A stretch of 64,000 nt of DNA from Pseudomonas ceruminis (GCF_021602025.1 NZ_BQHW01000014.1:1-64000), one strand, 5' to 3'; positions 45,900 to 55,150 are shown, counted from the stretch's first letter. Notes: generated by a model from the sequence alone, not told the origin. Numbers and translations are program-made.

Positions 45900-46772
45900 T
45901 CAGCCCTGCCACTTACCGCCTTCGACAATCACGCTCTCAGGCTTGGTGTCATCGCTCAGTTCCTTGCGCACGTACTGGTCATACAGCTTGAGCAGGAACT
46001 TCTCCTCGCCCAGTTTGGCCAGTTCGGCGTTTACCCAGTCACGCAGCTCGGTATTGCCTTTCTTCACAGCTGGCGCGATCGGTGCCTCTTCGCCCAGCAG
46101 TTGCGGCAGCACGCGGTAGCCCGGGTTCTGCTTGGCCCAGCTGAACAGGATCAGGTTGTCCTGCGCGTAGGCATCGCCACGGCCGTTGGCCAGCGCTTGC
46201 AGCGACTCACTGTTCTTCTCGAACTTGAGCAGCTTCCAGTCTGGGTGGTTCTTGGTCAGCCAGATGTCGGCGGTGGTACCGGTGGTGACGATAATGGTCT
46301 TGTCGGCCAGGTCGTCGAGCTTCTGTACCGGGCTGCCATCGGCAACGATGGCCTGCACGGCCACGCGCAGGTTGGGGTTGGTGAAGTCCACTGCCTCCTT
46401 GCGTTCCGGGGTCACGGTCATGTTGGCAAGGATCAGGTCGACCTTGTCGCTTTGCAGGAACGGGATACGGCTGGCCGGCTCGACGGCGACGAACTCCACC
46501 TTGTTCTCGTCACCCAGCAGGTCCTTGGCCAGGCGACGGCCAATGTCGGTGTCAAAGCCTACGTAGCGGCCGCTCTCGTCCACGAAGCCGAAGGGTGGCT
46601 TGTCGGTGAACACGCCGACAATCAGCTTGTCCCGCGCCTTGATGGTTTCCAGGTAGCTGGTGGCTGGCGATGAGGCGGCCGGCTTGGGTGGCTCGTCGGC
46701 CTTGTTGCAGCCGGCCAGCAAGGCCAGGCCGAACAGCGGCGCCAGCAGTTTGGTAAGGGGGGCAGTTTTCAT
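45900..46772 (-). CDS. Amino acid ABC transporter, substrate-binding lipoprotein
   Basis: The 290-residue product has a lipoprotein signal with lipobox LAGC near residue 21 and a family 3 binding fold (KLIVGVFTDKPPFGFVDESG, RYVGFDTDIGRRLAKDLLG, VDFTNPNLRVAVQAI). It delivers a polar amino acid, perhaps cystine or a related sulfur compound judging by the neighbourhood, to the permease encoded upstream. Its start overlaps the ATPase stop by ATGA, so it is the last gene of the operon. Confidence 0.88.
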   Translation of the reverse strand: MKTAPLTKLLAPLFGLALLAGCNKADEPPKPAASSPATSYLETIKARDKLIVGVFTDKPPFGFVDESGRYVGFDTDIGRRLAKDLLGDENKVEFVAVEPASRIPFLQSDKVDLILANMTVTPERKEAVDFTNPNLRVAVQAIVADGSPVQKLDDLADKTIIVTTGTTADIWLTKNHPDWKLLKFEKNSESLQALANGRGDAYAQDNLILFSWAKQNPGYRVLPQLLGEEAPIAPAVKKGNTELRDWVNAELAKLGEEKFLLKLYDQYVRKELSDDTKPESVIVEGGKWQG

Positions 46773-47542
46773 GACAGTTCCTTATGCAGTGTCTTGGGCA
46801 GGCTTTCGACGAAGGAGAATTTGTCCAGAAACTGCTGCGCACGTGCGGTCCGCGGTTGGCTGAAGAAGCTCTCGGGGTCGCTCTGTTCAAGGATCCTGCC
46901 GGCCTCCATGAACACGATGCGGTCGGCCACCGCGCGAGCGAAGGCCATTTCGTGAGTGACGATAAGCAGGGTCATGCCATCGCGGGCCAGGCCCTGGATC
47001 ACTTGCAGCACTTCCTTGACCATCTCCGGGTCGAGCGCTGCGGTAACCTCGTCGAACAGCATCACCTGTGGGTTCATGCACAGCGACCGCACGATGGCGA
47101 TACGCTGTTGCTGGCCGCCAGACAGCTGGCGCGGGAAGGCATCCCGTTTGTCCAGCAGGCCGACCCTGGCCAGCAGGGCCTCAGCCTGGGCCTGCGCTTC
47201 GGCGCGTTGGCGCTTTTGCACCTTGAGCGGCCCGAGCAGCAGGTTGTCGATCACACTCATGTGGCCGAACAGGTGATAGCTCTGGAATACCATGCCCACT
47301 CGCTGACGCACCTGGCGCCAGTCGGTGCCGGGTGCGAGCAGTTCCTGGCCGTCCAGGCGCAGATGGCCGCTATGCGCCTGCTCCAGGCCGTTCAGGCAGC
47401 GCAGCAAGGTGCTCTTGCCGCAGCCACTGGGGCCGAGGATCACCACCACCTCACCGGTGCGGACCTTGAGGTCGACCTCGGCGAGCACCTGGTGCTCGCC
47501 GAAATACTTGTTGAAACCCTGGAATTCTATGAGTGCAGTCAT
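46769..47542 (-). CDS. Amino acid ABC transporter, ATP-binding protein
   Basis: The 257-residue ATPase has Walker A GPSGCGKST near residue 38, the ABC signature QLSGGQQQRIAIVRSL near 143, Walker B VMLFDEVTAALDPEM near 165 and the switch His in LIVTHEMAFAR near 200. It belongs to the polar amino acid (GlnQ/TcyC-like) class. ATGA overlaps link it to genes on both sides. Confidence 0.93.
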   Translation of the reverse strand: MTALIEFQGFNKYFGEHQVLAEVDLKVRTGEVVVILGPSGCGKSTLLRCLNGLEQAHSGHLRLDGQELLAPGTDWRQVRQRVGMVFQSYHLFGHMSVIDNLLLGPLKVQKRQRAEAQAQAEALLARVGLLDKRDAFPRQLSGGQQQRIAIVRSLCMNPQVMLFDEVTAALDPEMVKEVLQVIQGLARDGMTLLIVTHEMAFARAVADRIVFMEAGRILEQSDPESFFSQPRTARAQQFLDKFSFVESLPKTLHKELS

Positions 47543-48198
47543 GAGTGGGCCCAGCGGCGCTCCAGCACGCGCGAGGCGGCGGACAGCGGATAGCAGACGA
47601 TGAAAAAGAACAGGAACAGCACGCCATAGATCAGCACCGATTCGTAGGTGCGTTCGATGATCTGCTGGCCCGCCTTGATGACCTCGACCACACCGATCAG
47701 CACCGCCAGCGAGCTGGTCTTGATGATCCGCGTGTAGATGTTGATGGTCGGGGGAGTCATACGTTTGAGCGCCTGGGGCAGCAATACATAGCCATACAGC
47801 TGGCTGCTGGACAGGCCGATCGACAACCCCGCTTCACGCTGACCGCGCGGCAACGATTGCAGTGCGCCACGCACCACTTCGCCAACCTCACTCGCGCCCC
47901 ATAACCCGAGCACCAGTACCGCGCACCAGAAGCTGGGAATACTTACGGCAAAGAAGATCGGCAACCCGAAAAACACCAGGTACAGCCAGACCAGCACCGG
48001 TATGGCCCGAAACAGCTCAAGGTAGACTTGCAGGGCGATGTTCACCACACGGTTGCCAAGCGTGGCCAGCACACCATAGAGCACGCCGCCAAGGGTGGCG
48101 AACAGAATGCCCAGGGCCGAAATGGCCAGGGTCTGTGCTGCGCCCTTGGCCAGTATCGGCAACGACAACAGGAGCAGCTCAGGAGCCGAACTGGCCAT
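47539..48198 (-). CDS. Amino acid ABC transporter permease (second)
   Basis: The 219-residue membrane protein is a HisM/GlnP-type permease with the N-terminal GAAQTLAISALGILFATLGG and the EAA loop GQREAGLSIGLSSSQLYGYVLLPQAL near residue 130. It overlaps the other permease gene by 20 bp and the ATPase gene by ATGA. The two permeases should form a heterodimeric channel. Confidence 0.92.
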   Translation of the reverse strand: MASSAPELLLLSLPILAKGAAQTLAISALGILFATLGGVLYGVLATLGNRVVNIALQVYLELFRAIPVLVWLYLVFFGLPIFFAVSIPSFWCAVLVLGLWGASEVGEVVRGALQSLPRGQREAGLSIGLSSSQLYGYVLLPQALKRMTPPTINIYTRIIKTSSLAVLIGVVEVIKAGQQIIERTYESVLIYGVLFLFFFIVCYPLSAASRVLERRWAHS

Positions 48199-48844
48199 GT
48201 TGCAGCCTCCTTTCCAGGTAGCGCAGCAGCAACGACAGCGGCAGGAACAACAGCACGCAGAGCAGCGTCAGCACAGCGAGCATTTCGTAGGTCTTGTAGT
48301 ACAGGGCGATGTAGTTCTTGGTCGTGTAGAGGATCTCGGGCACTGCAACGGCCGACACCACCGTGGTTTCCTTGAGCAGGAAAATGAAGTTGGCGAACAG
48401 CGCCGGCAGGCTGAGGATGCCAGCCTGGGGCAGGATCACGTGACGCAGCAGTTGGCCCTCGGACAGGCCAATGGAGCGTCCGGACTCCAGTTGTGCCCGC
48501 GGCACCGCCTCGACGCCAGCACGCAGGACTTCGGTGAGATAGGCACCGCCCATGAAAGTCATGGTGATGATCGCTGCGGCGAACCCGGATACTTTCAGGC
48601 CAAGGCTGGGCAAGGCGAAGTAGACGAGGAACAGCTGGATCAGCAACGGCGTGTTGCGAGCGAGCTCGACATAGCCTTTGACCAGGCGCCACAGGTACGG
48701 CGTGCGTAGCACCAGGATCGTGGCATTGAACAGGGCTACCAGCATCGAGGTGGCAATGGCGATCAGGCCTACCTGCAGGGTAACGCCCACTGCTTTGAGA
48801 AACGCCGGCAAGGTACTGAGCATGAAGGCGGTATCGAAGGTCAT
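48179..48844 (-). CDS. Amino acid ABC transporter permease (first)
   Basis: From ATG 48844 the 221-residue protein starts MTFDTAFMLSTLPAFLKAVG and has ELARNTPLLIQLFLVYF and the EAA loop RAQLESGRSIGLSEGQLL near residue 130. It is the first gene of the operon. An open frame twenty codons longer exists but the conserved start favours 48844. A 9-bp inverted repeat at 48925-48958 lies in its promoter region. Confidence 0.92.
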   Translation of the reverse strand: MTFDTAFMLSTLPAFLKAVGVTLQVGLIAIATSMLVALFNATILVLRTPYLWRLVKGYVELARNTPLLIQLFLVYFALPSLGLKVSGFAAAIITMTFMGGAYLTEVLRAGVEAVPRAQLESGRSIGLSEGQLLRHVILPQAGILSLPALFANFIFLLKETTVVSAVAVPEILYTTKNYIALYYKTYEMLAVLTLLCVLLFLPLSLLLRYLERRLQHGQFGS

Positions 48845-49231
48845 GGGCAAACCCTCGGCACAGGGGTTGGAAAATACGGCATGGGGAATATCTGAAGTGT
48901 GCACAGTGCACGATCAGTAGACTCTAAAGGTATAAAAAACTTTTCATAAATACCTTTATTGCATATTGATATCACTGAAACTTTCTTGCCGGTGCTCTCT
49001 CCAAACGTTTTACAACGCAACGTGCCAGCCCATCGCAATGCACATAGGACGACAAGGATGAACAGCCCCTGCTCGACTGATTCCAATGAACAGATTCTGT
49101 GGTTGATGGCGTTACGCCGCGCGCTGGCTACCCAGCGCTGAAGAGGGTGGCTTTGCCCGCGAACAGGCCGGCCACAAAAAAACGCCGGCGCAAATGCGCC
49201 GGCGTTTTTCATACATGCTCAAGCAAAACCA
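48845..49231. other. Intergenic region with palindrome and terminator
   Basis: About 387 bp without a firm gene. TAAAGGTAT (48925-48933) and ATACCTTTA (48950-48958) form a perfect inverted repeat with a 16-bp AT-rich spacer, a candidate operator for the ABC operon. AACGCCGGCGC/GCGCCGGCGTTTTT around 49179-49207 is a strong terminator; on the minus strand it follows metQ. A 27-codon frame from 49059 is too weak to call. Confidence 0.55.
49179..49208 (-). terminator. Terminator downstream of the metQ-like gene
   Basis: An 11-bp perfect stem (AACGCCGGCGC with GCGCCGGCGTT) and T-runs on both sides make this an effective terminator in either direction. It follows the MetQ-like gene by about 25 bp. 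Confidence 0.8.
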
Positions 49232-50017
49232 TCAGAACGCCGGCAGTACCGCGCCCTGGTATTTCTTGGCGATGAATTCCTTCACCTGCGGGCTGGTCAG
49301 CGCCTTGGCCAGCTTCTGGATGGCATCGCTGTTCTTGTTGTCCGGACGTGCTACCAGGAAGTTCACGTAAGGCGAGTCGCTGCCTTCGATCACCAGCGCA
49401 TCCTTGGCCGGGTTCAGGCCGGCTTCCAGTGCGTAGTTGGTGTTGATCAGGTCCAGGTCGACCTGGTCCAGCACGCGCGGCAGCATGGCCGATTCCAGCT
49501 CACGGAACTTCAGCTTCTTCGGGTTCTCGGCGATGTCTTTCGGCGTTGCCAAGGCGTTTTTCGGGTCTTTCAGGGTGATCAGGCCAGCCTTCTGCAGCAG
49601 GAGCAGGGCACGGCCGCTGTTGCTGCCTTCGTTAGGAATGGCAACGGTAGCGCCTTCCTTGAGTTCGCTCAGGTTCTTGACCTTTTTCGAGTAGCCACCG
49701 AATGGTTCGACGTGCACGCCAATCACGGTTTCCAGGTGGGTGCCCTTGCCTTCGTTGAAGTTCTGCAGGTACGGCAGGGTCTGGAAGTAGTTGGCGTCCA
49801 GGCGCTTCTGGTCAACCTGCACATTAGGCTGTACGTAGTCGGTGAAGACCTTGATCTCCAGGTCCACGCCTTCTTTGGCCAGGGTCGGCTTGATCAGCTC
49901 GAGGATTTCAGCGTGTGGCACCGGGGTGGCGGCAACGACCAGTTTCTCGGCGGCGGTAGCCAGGCCGGCGAACGACAGGGCGGCGGCCAGGGCAGTGGTC
50001 AGCAAAGTCTTCTTCAT
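49232..50017 (-). CDS. MetQ/NlpA-family substrate-binding protein
   Basis: The 261-residue protein from ATG 50017 has a cleavable signal peptide (MKKTLLTTALAAALSFAGLA, cut near ATA) and no lipobox cysteine, so it is periplasmic. It shows the NlpA fold: VVAATPVPHAEILELIKPTL, FTDYVQPNVQVDQKRLDANYF and NTNYALEAGLNP. The family binds methionine or related thioethers. No MetNI genes adjoin it; it may serve another sulfur-compound transporter. Its upstream region holds repeated TATTCC and CCTTTT blocks. Confidence 0.88.
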   Translation of the reverse strand: MKKTLLTTALAAALSFAGLATAAEKLVVAATPVPHAEILELIKPTLAKEGVDLEIKVFTDYVQPNVQVDQKRLDANYFQTLPYLQNFNEGKGTHLETVIGVHVEPFGGYSKKVKNLSELKEGATVAIPNEGSNSGRALLLLQKAGLITLKDPKNALATPKDIAENPKKLKFRELESAMLPRVLDQVDLDLINTNYALEAGLNPAKDALVIEGSDSPYVNFLVARPDNKNSDAIQKLAKALTSPQVKEFIAKKYQGAVLPAF

Positions 50018-50193
50018 GGTGATCCTTGTTCTGATGCTGGGCCATCGTCGATGGCAAAGTCGGTTGCCCAACCGGTTCACCGGTGGGCGTGAGGCGGAAG
50101 ATACCGAGATTTTTTATTCCGCAACAATACCTTTTGATTCGCTGCTTATTCCAAAAACAAATTGCCATTACGGAATTTGCTTATGAGCGCTGT

Positions 50194-51024
50194 CTAGCTC
50201 GCGGTATTGGGTAAATCCAGGTCCTGCGGCAGGATCTCTTCACTGTCGTTGACCAGCAAGGCGAAGTGGATGATGTTCTCCAGTTCGCGGGTATTGCCTG
50301 GCCAGGCATGGGCCTCCAGCGCATGCTGCGCGGCTTCGCTGATCAGCGGCACCGAGCGCTGCAGGCGCACGCTGTAGATACCCACGAAGTATTCGGCCAG
50401 GGGCAGGATATCCCCCGGGCGCTCACGCAGGGGGGGCAGTTCCAGCGCGCCTTCGCGCAGGTACTGGTACAAGCGCTCGTTGAACCTGCCGGCCTTCACC
50501 ACCCGCGCCAGGTCGATGCTGGTCGCGGCCACCAACCGCACGTCCACGGCCTGGGGCTGCTGCGCGCCCACCCGGGTGACTTCGCGATTTTCGAGCGCCG
50601 CCAGCAACTTGCCCTGGATGGCCAGCGGCAAGTCGGCGATCTCGTCCAGGTACAAGGTGCCGCCGTTGGCCGAACCGAACCAACCCGCCCGGCTGCTGGC
50701 GGTACCGCCCTGGGTGCCTGCGCTGTAGCCAAACAACTCAGCATCGGCGTAGGTAGGGCTGATGGCCGCGCAGTTGACCGAGACAAACAGCCCCGCCCGG
50801 TCACTGGCACGGTGAATCTGCCGTGCCAGCAGCTCCTTGCCCGTACCGGTTTCACCGCGGATCAGCACGGGCAGCGGTTGCGGCGCCAGCCGTTCGAGCG
50901 CCTGACGCAACTGCTGCGAGCGCGGGTCGATGAACACCAGGGCCTTGGCACGGATGCTCAGTGGGCTCTTGTCCAGCTCAGGGAAGGTCAGCAATGGCTG
51001 GCCAAACGGGTTTTGAAAAGTCAT
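50194..51024 (-). CDS. Sigma54-type AAA+ regulator with altered GAFTGA loop
   Basis: The 276-residue protein is a single AAA+ domain: Walker A GETGTGKE at residues 57-64, Walker B GGTLYLDEI at 121-129, and sensor II WPGNTRELENIIHFALLV near 245. Where enhancer-binding proteins carry GAFTGA, it has SAGTQGG (about 101-107). It also lacks a C-terminal helix-turn-helix. The GAFTGA loop contacts sigma54, so normal activation is doubtful. It may be a partner or an antagonist of a full regulator of sulfur-compound use (inference from neighbours). Confidence 0.82.
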   Translation of the reverse strand: MTFQNPFGQPLLTFPELDKSPLSIRAKALVFIDPRSQQLRQALERLAPQPLPVLIRGETGTGKELLARQIHRASDRAGLFVSVNCAAISPTYADAELFGYSAGTQGGTASSRAGWFGSANGGTLYLDEIADLPLAIQGKLLAALENREVTRVGAQQPQAVDVRLVAATSIDLARVVKAGRFNERLYQYLREGALELPPLRERPGDILPLAEYFVGIYSVRLQRSVPLISEAAQHALEAHAWPGNTRELENIIHFALLVNDSEEILPQDLDLPNTAS

Positions 51025-51088
51025 GACGAACTCCCGCCCCAGGCCTCTGCAGGCCGGGCGTCAGGCAAACGGTGAACAGAAGCGTCGA

Positions 51089-51670
51089 TCAGGCGCGGCG
51101 CAGTGCGCGCTGCTCGACCCGGCTTTGCAGGCGATACAGGTAGGCAAACCCCTGCTCCCAGCGTTCATGCCCCGACTTGACGTTGATGTGCCCGGCATTG
51201 CTCAGCAACCCCGCTTCAGCGCCCCAGGCCTGCGCCAGGTAGAGCGCGCGGGGCACGGTGACTGCCGGGTCGTTGTCAGAGCTGACCACTTGGCTGGGGA
51301 ACGGCAGGGCCTGCTGCGGGATCGGCGCAAAGTTGCGCAAGGCAGGTGCGCAGGTCGGCCGCTCGACGTCGGCCGGGGCCACCAGCAGCGCCCCACGTAC
51401 CCGGCGCAGCAAGGCCGGGCTGGCCTGAGCGGCCCAATGGGCCACCGTGATGCAACCCAGGCTGTGGGCGATGAGGATGACCGGTGAACGTTCAGCGGCG
51501 ATCGCCTGCTCCAGCGCCTGTACCCAGTCGTGGCGCTGCGGGGTCAGCCAGTCCTGCTGCTCGACCCGGGCGCTGTTGGGCAAGCTGCGCTGCCAGTGAC
51601 TCTGCCAATGGTTGTCTGGCGATCCTTGCCAGCCCGGCACAATCAGGTAACGAATCGACTCATTGCGCAT
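51089..51670 (-). CDS. RBBP9/YdeN-family alpha/beta hydrolase
   Basis: The 193-residue protein begins RYLIVPGWQGSPDNHWQSHW, has the nucleophile elbow LIAHSLGC near residue 82, an Asp in SSDNDPAV near 140 and a His in SNAGHINVKSGH near 168. This is the RBBP9-type serine hydrolase family; substrates are mostly unknown. It lies 64 bp upstream of the sigma54-type gene in the same direction. The AT-rich promoter region contains TATTCGTAAAGGAATA. Confidence 0.88.
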   Translation of the reverse strand: MRNESIRYLIVPGWQGSPDNHWQSHWQRSLPNSARVEQQDWLTPQRHDWVQALEQAIAAERSPVILIAHSLGCITVAHWAAQASPALLRRVRGALLVAPADVERPTCAPALRNFAPIPQQALPFPSQVVSSDNDPAVTVPRALYLAQAWGAEAGLLSNAGHINVKSGHERWEQGFAYLYRLQSRVEQRALRRA

Positions 51671-51808
51671 GGGGACGCCTCCGTAAGTTTGCGTGCTTGG
51701 AGGTCAGTATAGGGGGGGAGTTATATTCGTAAAGGAATAAGAAGCTATTTATTAATAACCGCAAGGCACAAGCGGAGAAGGGGCTGGTTCCAGAAGGCTG
51801 AACCAAAA

Positions 51809-51842
51809 AAAAGGGCCACCCCCTGCCAAGAGATGTGGCCCA
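51809..51842 (-). terminator. Terminator downstream of exbD
   Basis: On the minus strand GGGCCAC and GTGGCCC form a stem followed by eight T residues, 29 bp after exbD ends. Confidence 0.75.
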
Positions 51843-51871
51843 TAAGCACTTGCCTGAAGAGGATTGGTCGA

Positions 51872-52273
51872 TCAGCGTGCGGTGATCACCGCCAGTTTGC
51901 TGATGCCGGCACGTTCGATCGCAGCCATGGCGCGCGCCACTTCGCCGTAGTTCACACCATCGTCGGCCTGCAGCTGTACGCGGACTTCCGCGTCCTTGTC
52001 CTTGGCCGCCTTGAGGTTGGTTTCCAGCAGGTCGGGCTGGATCTCGTCCTTGTTGATGAACAACTTGCCAGCGCCATCGATGCTGACCACCAGCGGATCT
52101 TTCTGCTCCACCGGGGCCACCGCCTCGGTCTTGGGCAGGTTGATCGGGATGGCGTTGGTCAGCAGGGGGGCGGTGACGATGAACACCACCAGCAGCACCA
52201 GCATGACGTCCACCAAAGGCGTGACGTTGATCTCGCTGAGGACTTCGTCGCTGTCCTGGGTCGAAAAGGCCAT
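51872..52273 (-). CDS. exbD: Biopolymer transport protein ExbD
   Basis: The 133-residue protein has the single N-terminal membrane helix with the proton-path aspartate in VTPLVDVMLVLLVVFIV (about residues 17-33) and a periplasmic domain. With ExbB it forms the proton-driven motor for TonB. It lies 1 bp after exbB. Length and motifs are normal. Confidence 0.93.
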   Translation of the reverse strand: MAFSTQDSDEVLSEINVTPLVDVMLVLLVVFIVTAPLLTNAIPINLPKTEAVAPVEQKDPLVVSIDGAGKLFINKDEIQPDLLETNLKAAKDKDAEVRVQLQADDGVNYGEVARAMAAIERAGISKLAVITAR

Positions 52274-52274
52274 A

Positions 52275-52994
52275 TCAGGATGCCTCCTTCACCGGCTGGG
52301 TGAAGCCGGCCTGGGCCTTGTGCACGGCAGGGTGCACCAGCACGCGGAAGGCACTCTTCTGCGCCAGGCTGTAGAAGTCGTGGGCAAAGTCATCGAGGTC
52401 GGCCGCGGTCAGCTTCAAACGGCGCAGGAAATAGTTGTAGACCAGCACGGCCGGGACCGCGACGGCGATACCCACGCCAGTGGCGACCAGGGCGGCACCG
52501 ATCGGCCCGGCGACGGTTTCCAGGCTGGCCGAACCCGCCGCGCTGATGCCCTTGAGCGCTTCCATGATGCCCCACACGGTGCCGAACAGGCCGATGAAGG
52601 GCGAGGTGCTGCCGATACTGGCCACCACGGCCAGGCCGGTTTCCAGCGAGCGACGCTCACGCACGATCTGCTGGCGCAGGGCGCGCTCGAGGCGGTCCTG
52701 ATGGTTGATCGCCTGGCTCAAGTCGCCGGCCTGGGTGTCGCCAACGGCAATGGCGGCATAGCCAGACTGCGCAACGCGGGCTGCCGGGCCAGGCAACTCG
52801 TGGCTGATTTCCGCTGCCGAATCCAGGCTTGATGCCGCCCAGAACTGCTGATGGAAGCGCTTGTCCTGGTTTTTCAGCCGCACGAACTGCACGACTTTGA
52901 CCAGGGCCAGACCCCAGGTCACGACAGAGAAACCGACCAGCAGCCAGATGACTGCGCTTTCAACGGATTCGAGAGGGGATGCCAACAGGCTCAT
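52275..52994 (-). CDS. exbB: Biopolymer transport protein ExbB
   Basis: The 239-residue inner-membrane protein has three helices, with the typical second and third helices in SIGSTSPFIGLFGTVWGIMEAL and GPIGAALVATGVGIAVAVPAVLVYNYF. It assembles the pentamer around the ExbD helices. It is encoded 39 bp after tonB and directly before exbD. Confidence 0.93.
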   Translation of the reverse strand: MSLLASPLESVESAVIWLLVGFSVVTWGLALVKVVQFVRLKNQDKRFHQQFWAASSLDSAAEISHELPGPAARVAQSGYAAIAVGDTQAGDLSQAINHQDRLERALRQQIVRERRSLETGLAVVASIGSTSPFIGLFGTVWGIMEALKGISAAGSASLETVAGPIGAALVATGVGIAVAVPAVLVYNYFLRRLKLTAADLDDFAHDFYSLAQKSAFRVLVHPAVHKAQAGFTQPVKEAS

Positions 52995-53033
52995 GATGAT
53001 GTCTTCCTATGTTCTGCTGTTTTTGCAAAAGAG

Positions 53034-53828
53034 TTAGCGAAGCTTGAAATCGATCGGCACGCTGACCCAGCCGGCCTGGGGCACATCGCCCTGCTTGGCA
53101 GGCACGAAGCTCCAGCGCTTGACCGCAGCCAGGGCGGCGGCGTCGAGGGCATCGCGACCGCTGCTTTTCTGAATCTGGATCTGCCCCGGTTTGCCGCTGG
53201 GCAGTACCTCGACCCGCAGCAGCACAGTGCCTTCCCACCCGCGGCGCTGGGCCATCTGCGGGTACTCCGGCGCCGGGTTTTTCAGGTACGCGGCGTTGGC
53301 CGAAGGCGGCGTTACCGGCGCCGGCGCGGGTGGCGCAGGTGCTGCGGGAGCGGCCACAGGCGCGGGTGTGGGCGGTGGCGCTTCGACCGGCTTGGGCTGT
53401 GGTTTGGGCTGTTGCTTGACCACGGGCTTTGGCACCGGTTTGGGCTTGGGCTTTGGCTTGGCCGCCAGTTCGTCCACCACCGGCGGTGGTGGCTCTACCA
53501 CCGGCGGGGCCGGTGCAGGCGGCGGCGGTTCCACCACCGGCGGCGCCGGGGCAGCGAACTCGATGGTCATGGGGGGGACCTGTGGTGGCACCACCGGCAG
53601 CTCAGGCGTCGGTGCCTGGCTGACCCAGTAGGCGGCGGCACCGTGCAAGGCCAGCACCAGCAGGCCCAACGCCAGCTTGTCGCGGCGCTTGAGGCCGCTG
53701 ACCGGGGTGCGCTGCAGGCGCAACTGGCCCAGTGGCAGGCGTAGCGTCCGTCCAAGCTCGACCAGGTCACCCGGTGCCGGGCGCCATGGCTGGTCGTAGG
53801 CCCTGACGGCCGTCTGGACATTACCCAT
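53034..53828 (-). CDS. tonB: Energy transducer TonB
   Basis: TonB carries energy from ExbBD to outer-membrane receptors. The 264-residue protein has a cytoplasmic extension of about 50 residues, one membrane helix (LALGLLVLALHGAAAYWVS, about 51-70), a long Pro/Lys/Glu-rich spacer with many PKP and PPPP repeats, and a C-terminal domain (PQMAQRRGWEGTVLLRVEVL). The N-terminal extension resembles other Pseudomonas TonB proteins. No Fur box was recognised upstream. Confidence 0.92.
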   Translation of the reverse strand: MGNVQTAVRAYDQPWRPAPGDLVELGRTLRLPLGQLRLQRTPVSGLKRRDKLALGLLVLALHGAAAYWVSQAPTPELPVVPPQVPPMTIEFAAPAPPVVEPPPPAPAPPVVEPPPPVVDELAAKPKPKPKPVPKPVVKQQPKPQPKPVEAPPPTPAPVAAPAAPAPPAPAPVTPPSANAAYLKNPAPEYPQMAQRRGWEGTVLLRVEVLPSGKPGQIQIQKSSGRDALDAAALAAVKRWSFVPAKQGDVPQAGWVSVPIDFKLR

Positions 53829-54157
53829 TGATCAAACTCCTGGGGTTCTTGATTCAGGTGTGTGGCTGAATCATCGGTGCCAGAGGCTTATCTCTTAAAG
53901 TAATGTTTAAAATTAATGTTAGATCAATTTCTTATATAGTTTCTAAGCGTTCGCTTGCAGCCCGCGTGATTCGCGGGGTGTAGCGCGGGCGAGCAAAGGC
54001 CATGCTTAACAGGCATATAAAATATTCGTGCAAGGCATCAAAAAGCAGCTGGACGCGCCCTCGATCAAGCCGGCTCCCAGGCCTTTCGGCAGCCCCCGCA
54101 ACCCAACAGGCAATAAAAAACCCGGGACCATGCCCGGGTTCTTCATTGACCGACGAA
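53829..54157. other. Promoter region of tonB and end of the cys operon
   Basis: No gene is seen in these 329 bp. The tonB side is very AT-rich and contains CTTAAA (53894-53899) and TTTAA (53906-53910), which resembles the palindrome before oscA. The other side holds the cysA terminator. Confidence 0.5.
54114..54142 (-). terminator. Terminator after cysA
   Basis: CCCGGG and CCCGGG form a hairpin with AACCCGGG arms, and the minus strand ends in TTTTTT. It lies 16 bp after the cysA stop. Confidence 0.8.
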
Positions 54158-55147
54158 TCAGATATCCGCCACTTTCTGCCAGACTTTCGGCCTGAAGAAC
54201 AGCGTCTCACCACGCGCCAGCCCGGTCAGGCTGTCGTGATCCTTGACCACCTCGGCCTCGATCAGCTCGCTTTGCCCTTCCACCTTCAGGGTTACGCGGG
54301 TCGTCGCACCCAGTGGGCGAATGTCACGCACCTCGGCCGCATGGTGGCCTTCGGTTTCATGGCGCGACAACGAGACCTCGTGCGGGCGGAACAACACGTG
54401 ATGACCTTCGCTCAACGCCAGGCGGTTGGAGTCGCCGAGGAAGTGGTAGACAAAGTCGTTGGCCGGCTTCTCATACACTTCGCCCGGCGAGCCAATCTGC
54501 TCGATCACGCCTTTGTTCATCACCACGATGCGGTCTGCCACTTCCATGGCTTCTTCCTGGTCGTGGGTGACGAACACCGAGGTCAGGTTGATGTCCTCGT
54601 GCAACCGTGCCAGCCAACGGCGCAGCTCTTTGCGCACCTTGGCGTCCAGCGCACCGAACGGTTCGTCGAGCAGCAGCACCTTGGGCTCCACCGCCAGGGC
54701 GCGCGCCAGGGCGATACGCTGGCGCTGGCCACCCGAGAGCTGCTCGGGGTAGCGGTCGGACAACCAGTCCAGTTGCACCATGTTCAGCAACTCGTGGACC
54801 TTCTCGGCAATCTTGCTCTCGCTCGGGCGCTCACCCTTGGGCTTCATGCGCAGGCCGAAGGCGACGTTGTCGAACACGCTCATGTGGCGGAACAGCGCAT
54901 AGTGCTGGAACACGAACCCGACGTTGCGATCACGCACATCGTGGCCGGACACATCCTCGCCGTGGAACACGATGCTGCCATCATCCGGCGTTTCCAGGCC
55001 GGCGATGATGCGCAGCAGGGTGGTTTTGCCGCAGCCGGACGGGCCGAGCAAGGCCACCAGCTCACCGCTGTGGATATCCAGGTTGATGTTGTCCAGGGCC
55101 TGGAAGCTGTTGAAGCGCTTGCTGACGTTACGAACTTCGATCGACAT
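54158..55147 (-). CDS. cysA: Sulfate/thiosulfate ABC transporter ATP-binding protein
   Basis: The 329-residue ATPase has Walker [10 protein letters not shown] near residue 36, the signature [16 protein letters not shown] near 135, Walker [16 protein letters not shown] near 155, the switch His VTHDQEEAM near 190, and a C-terminal TOBE-like domain from about 235. It powers sulfate uptake with CysTW and Sbp. It is the last gene of the sbp-cysTWA operon. Confidence 0.96.
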   Translation of the reverse strand: MSIEVRNVSKRFNSFQALDNINLDIHSGELVALLGPSGCGKTTLLRIIAGLETPDDGSIVFHGEDVSGHDVRDRNVGFVFQHYALFRHMSVFDNVAFGLRMKPKGERPSESKIAEKVHELLNMVQLDWLSDRYPEQLSGGQRQRIALARALAVEPKVLLLDEPFGALDAKVRKELRRWLARLHEDINLTSVFVTHDQEEAMEVADRIVVMNKGVIEQIGSPGEVYEKPANDFVYHFLGDSNRLALSEGHHVLFRPHEVSLSRHETEGHHAAEVRDIRPLGATTRVTLKVEGQSELIEAEVVKDHDSLTGLARGETLFFRPKVWQKVADI

Positions 55148-55150
55148 GAA

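Noticed and set aside
49059-49142. Possible 27-codon peptide MNSPCSTDSNEQILW...
   Set aside because: AAGG directly abuts the ATG, which is too close for a good ribosome site, and no conservation can be judged here.
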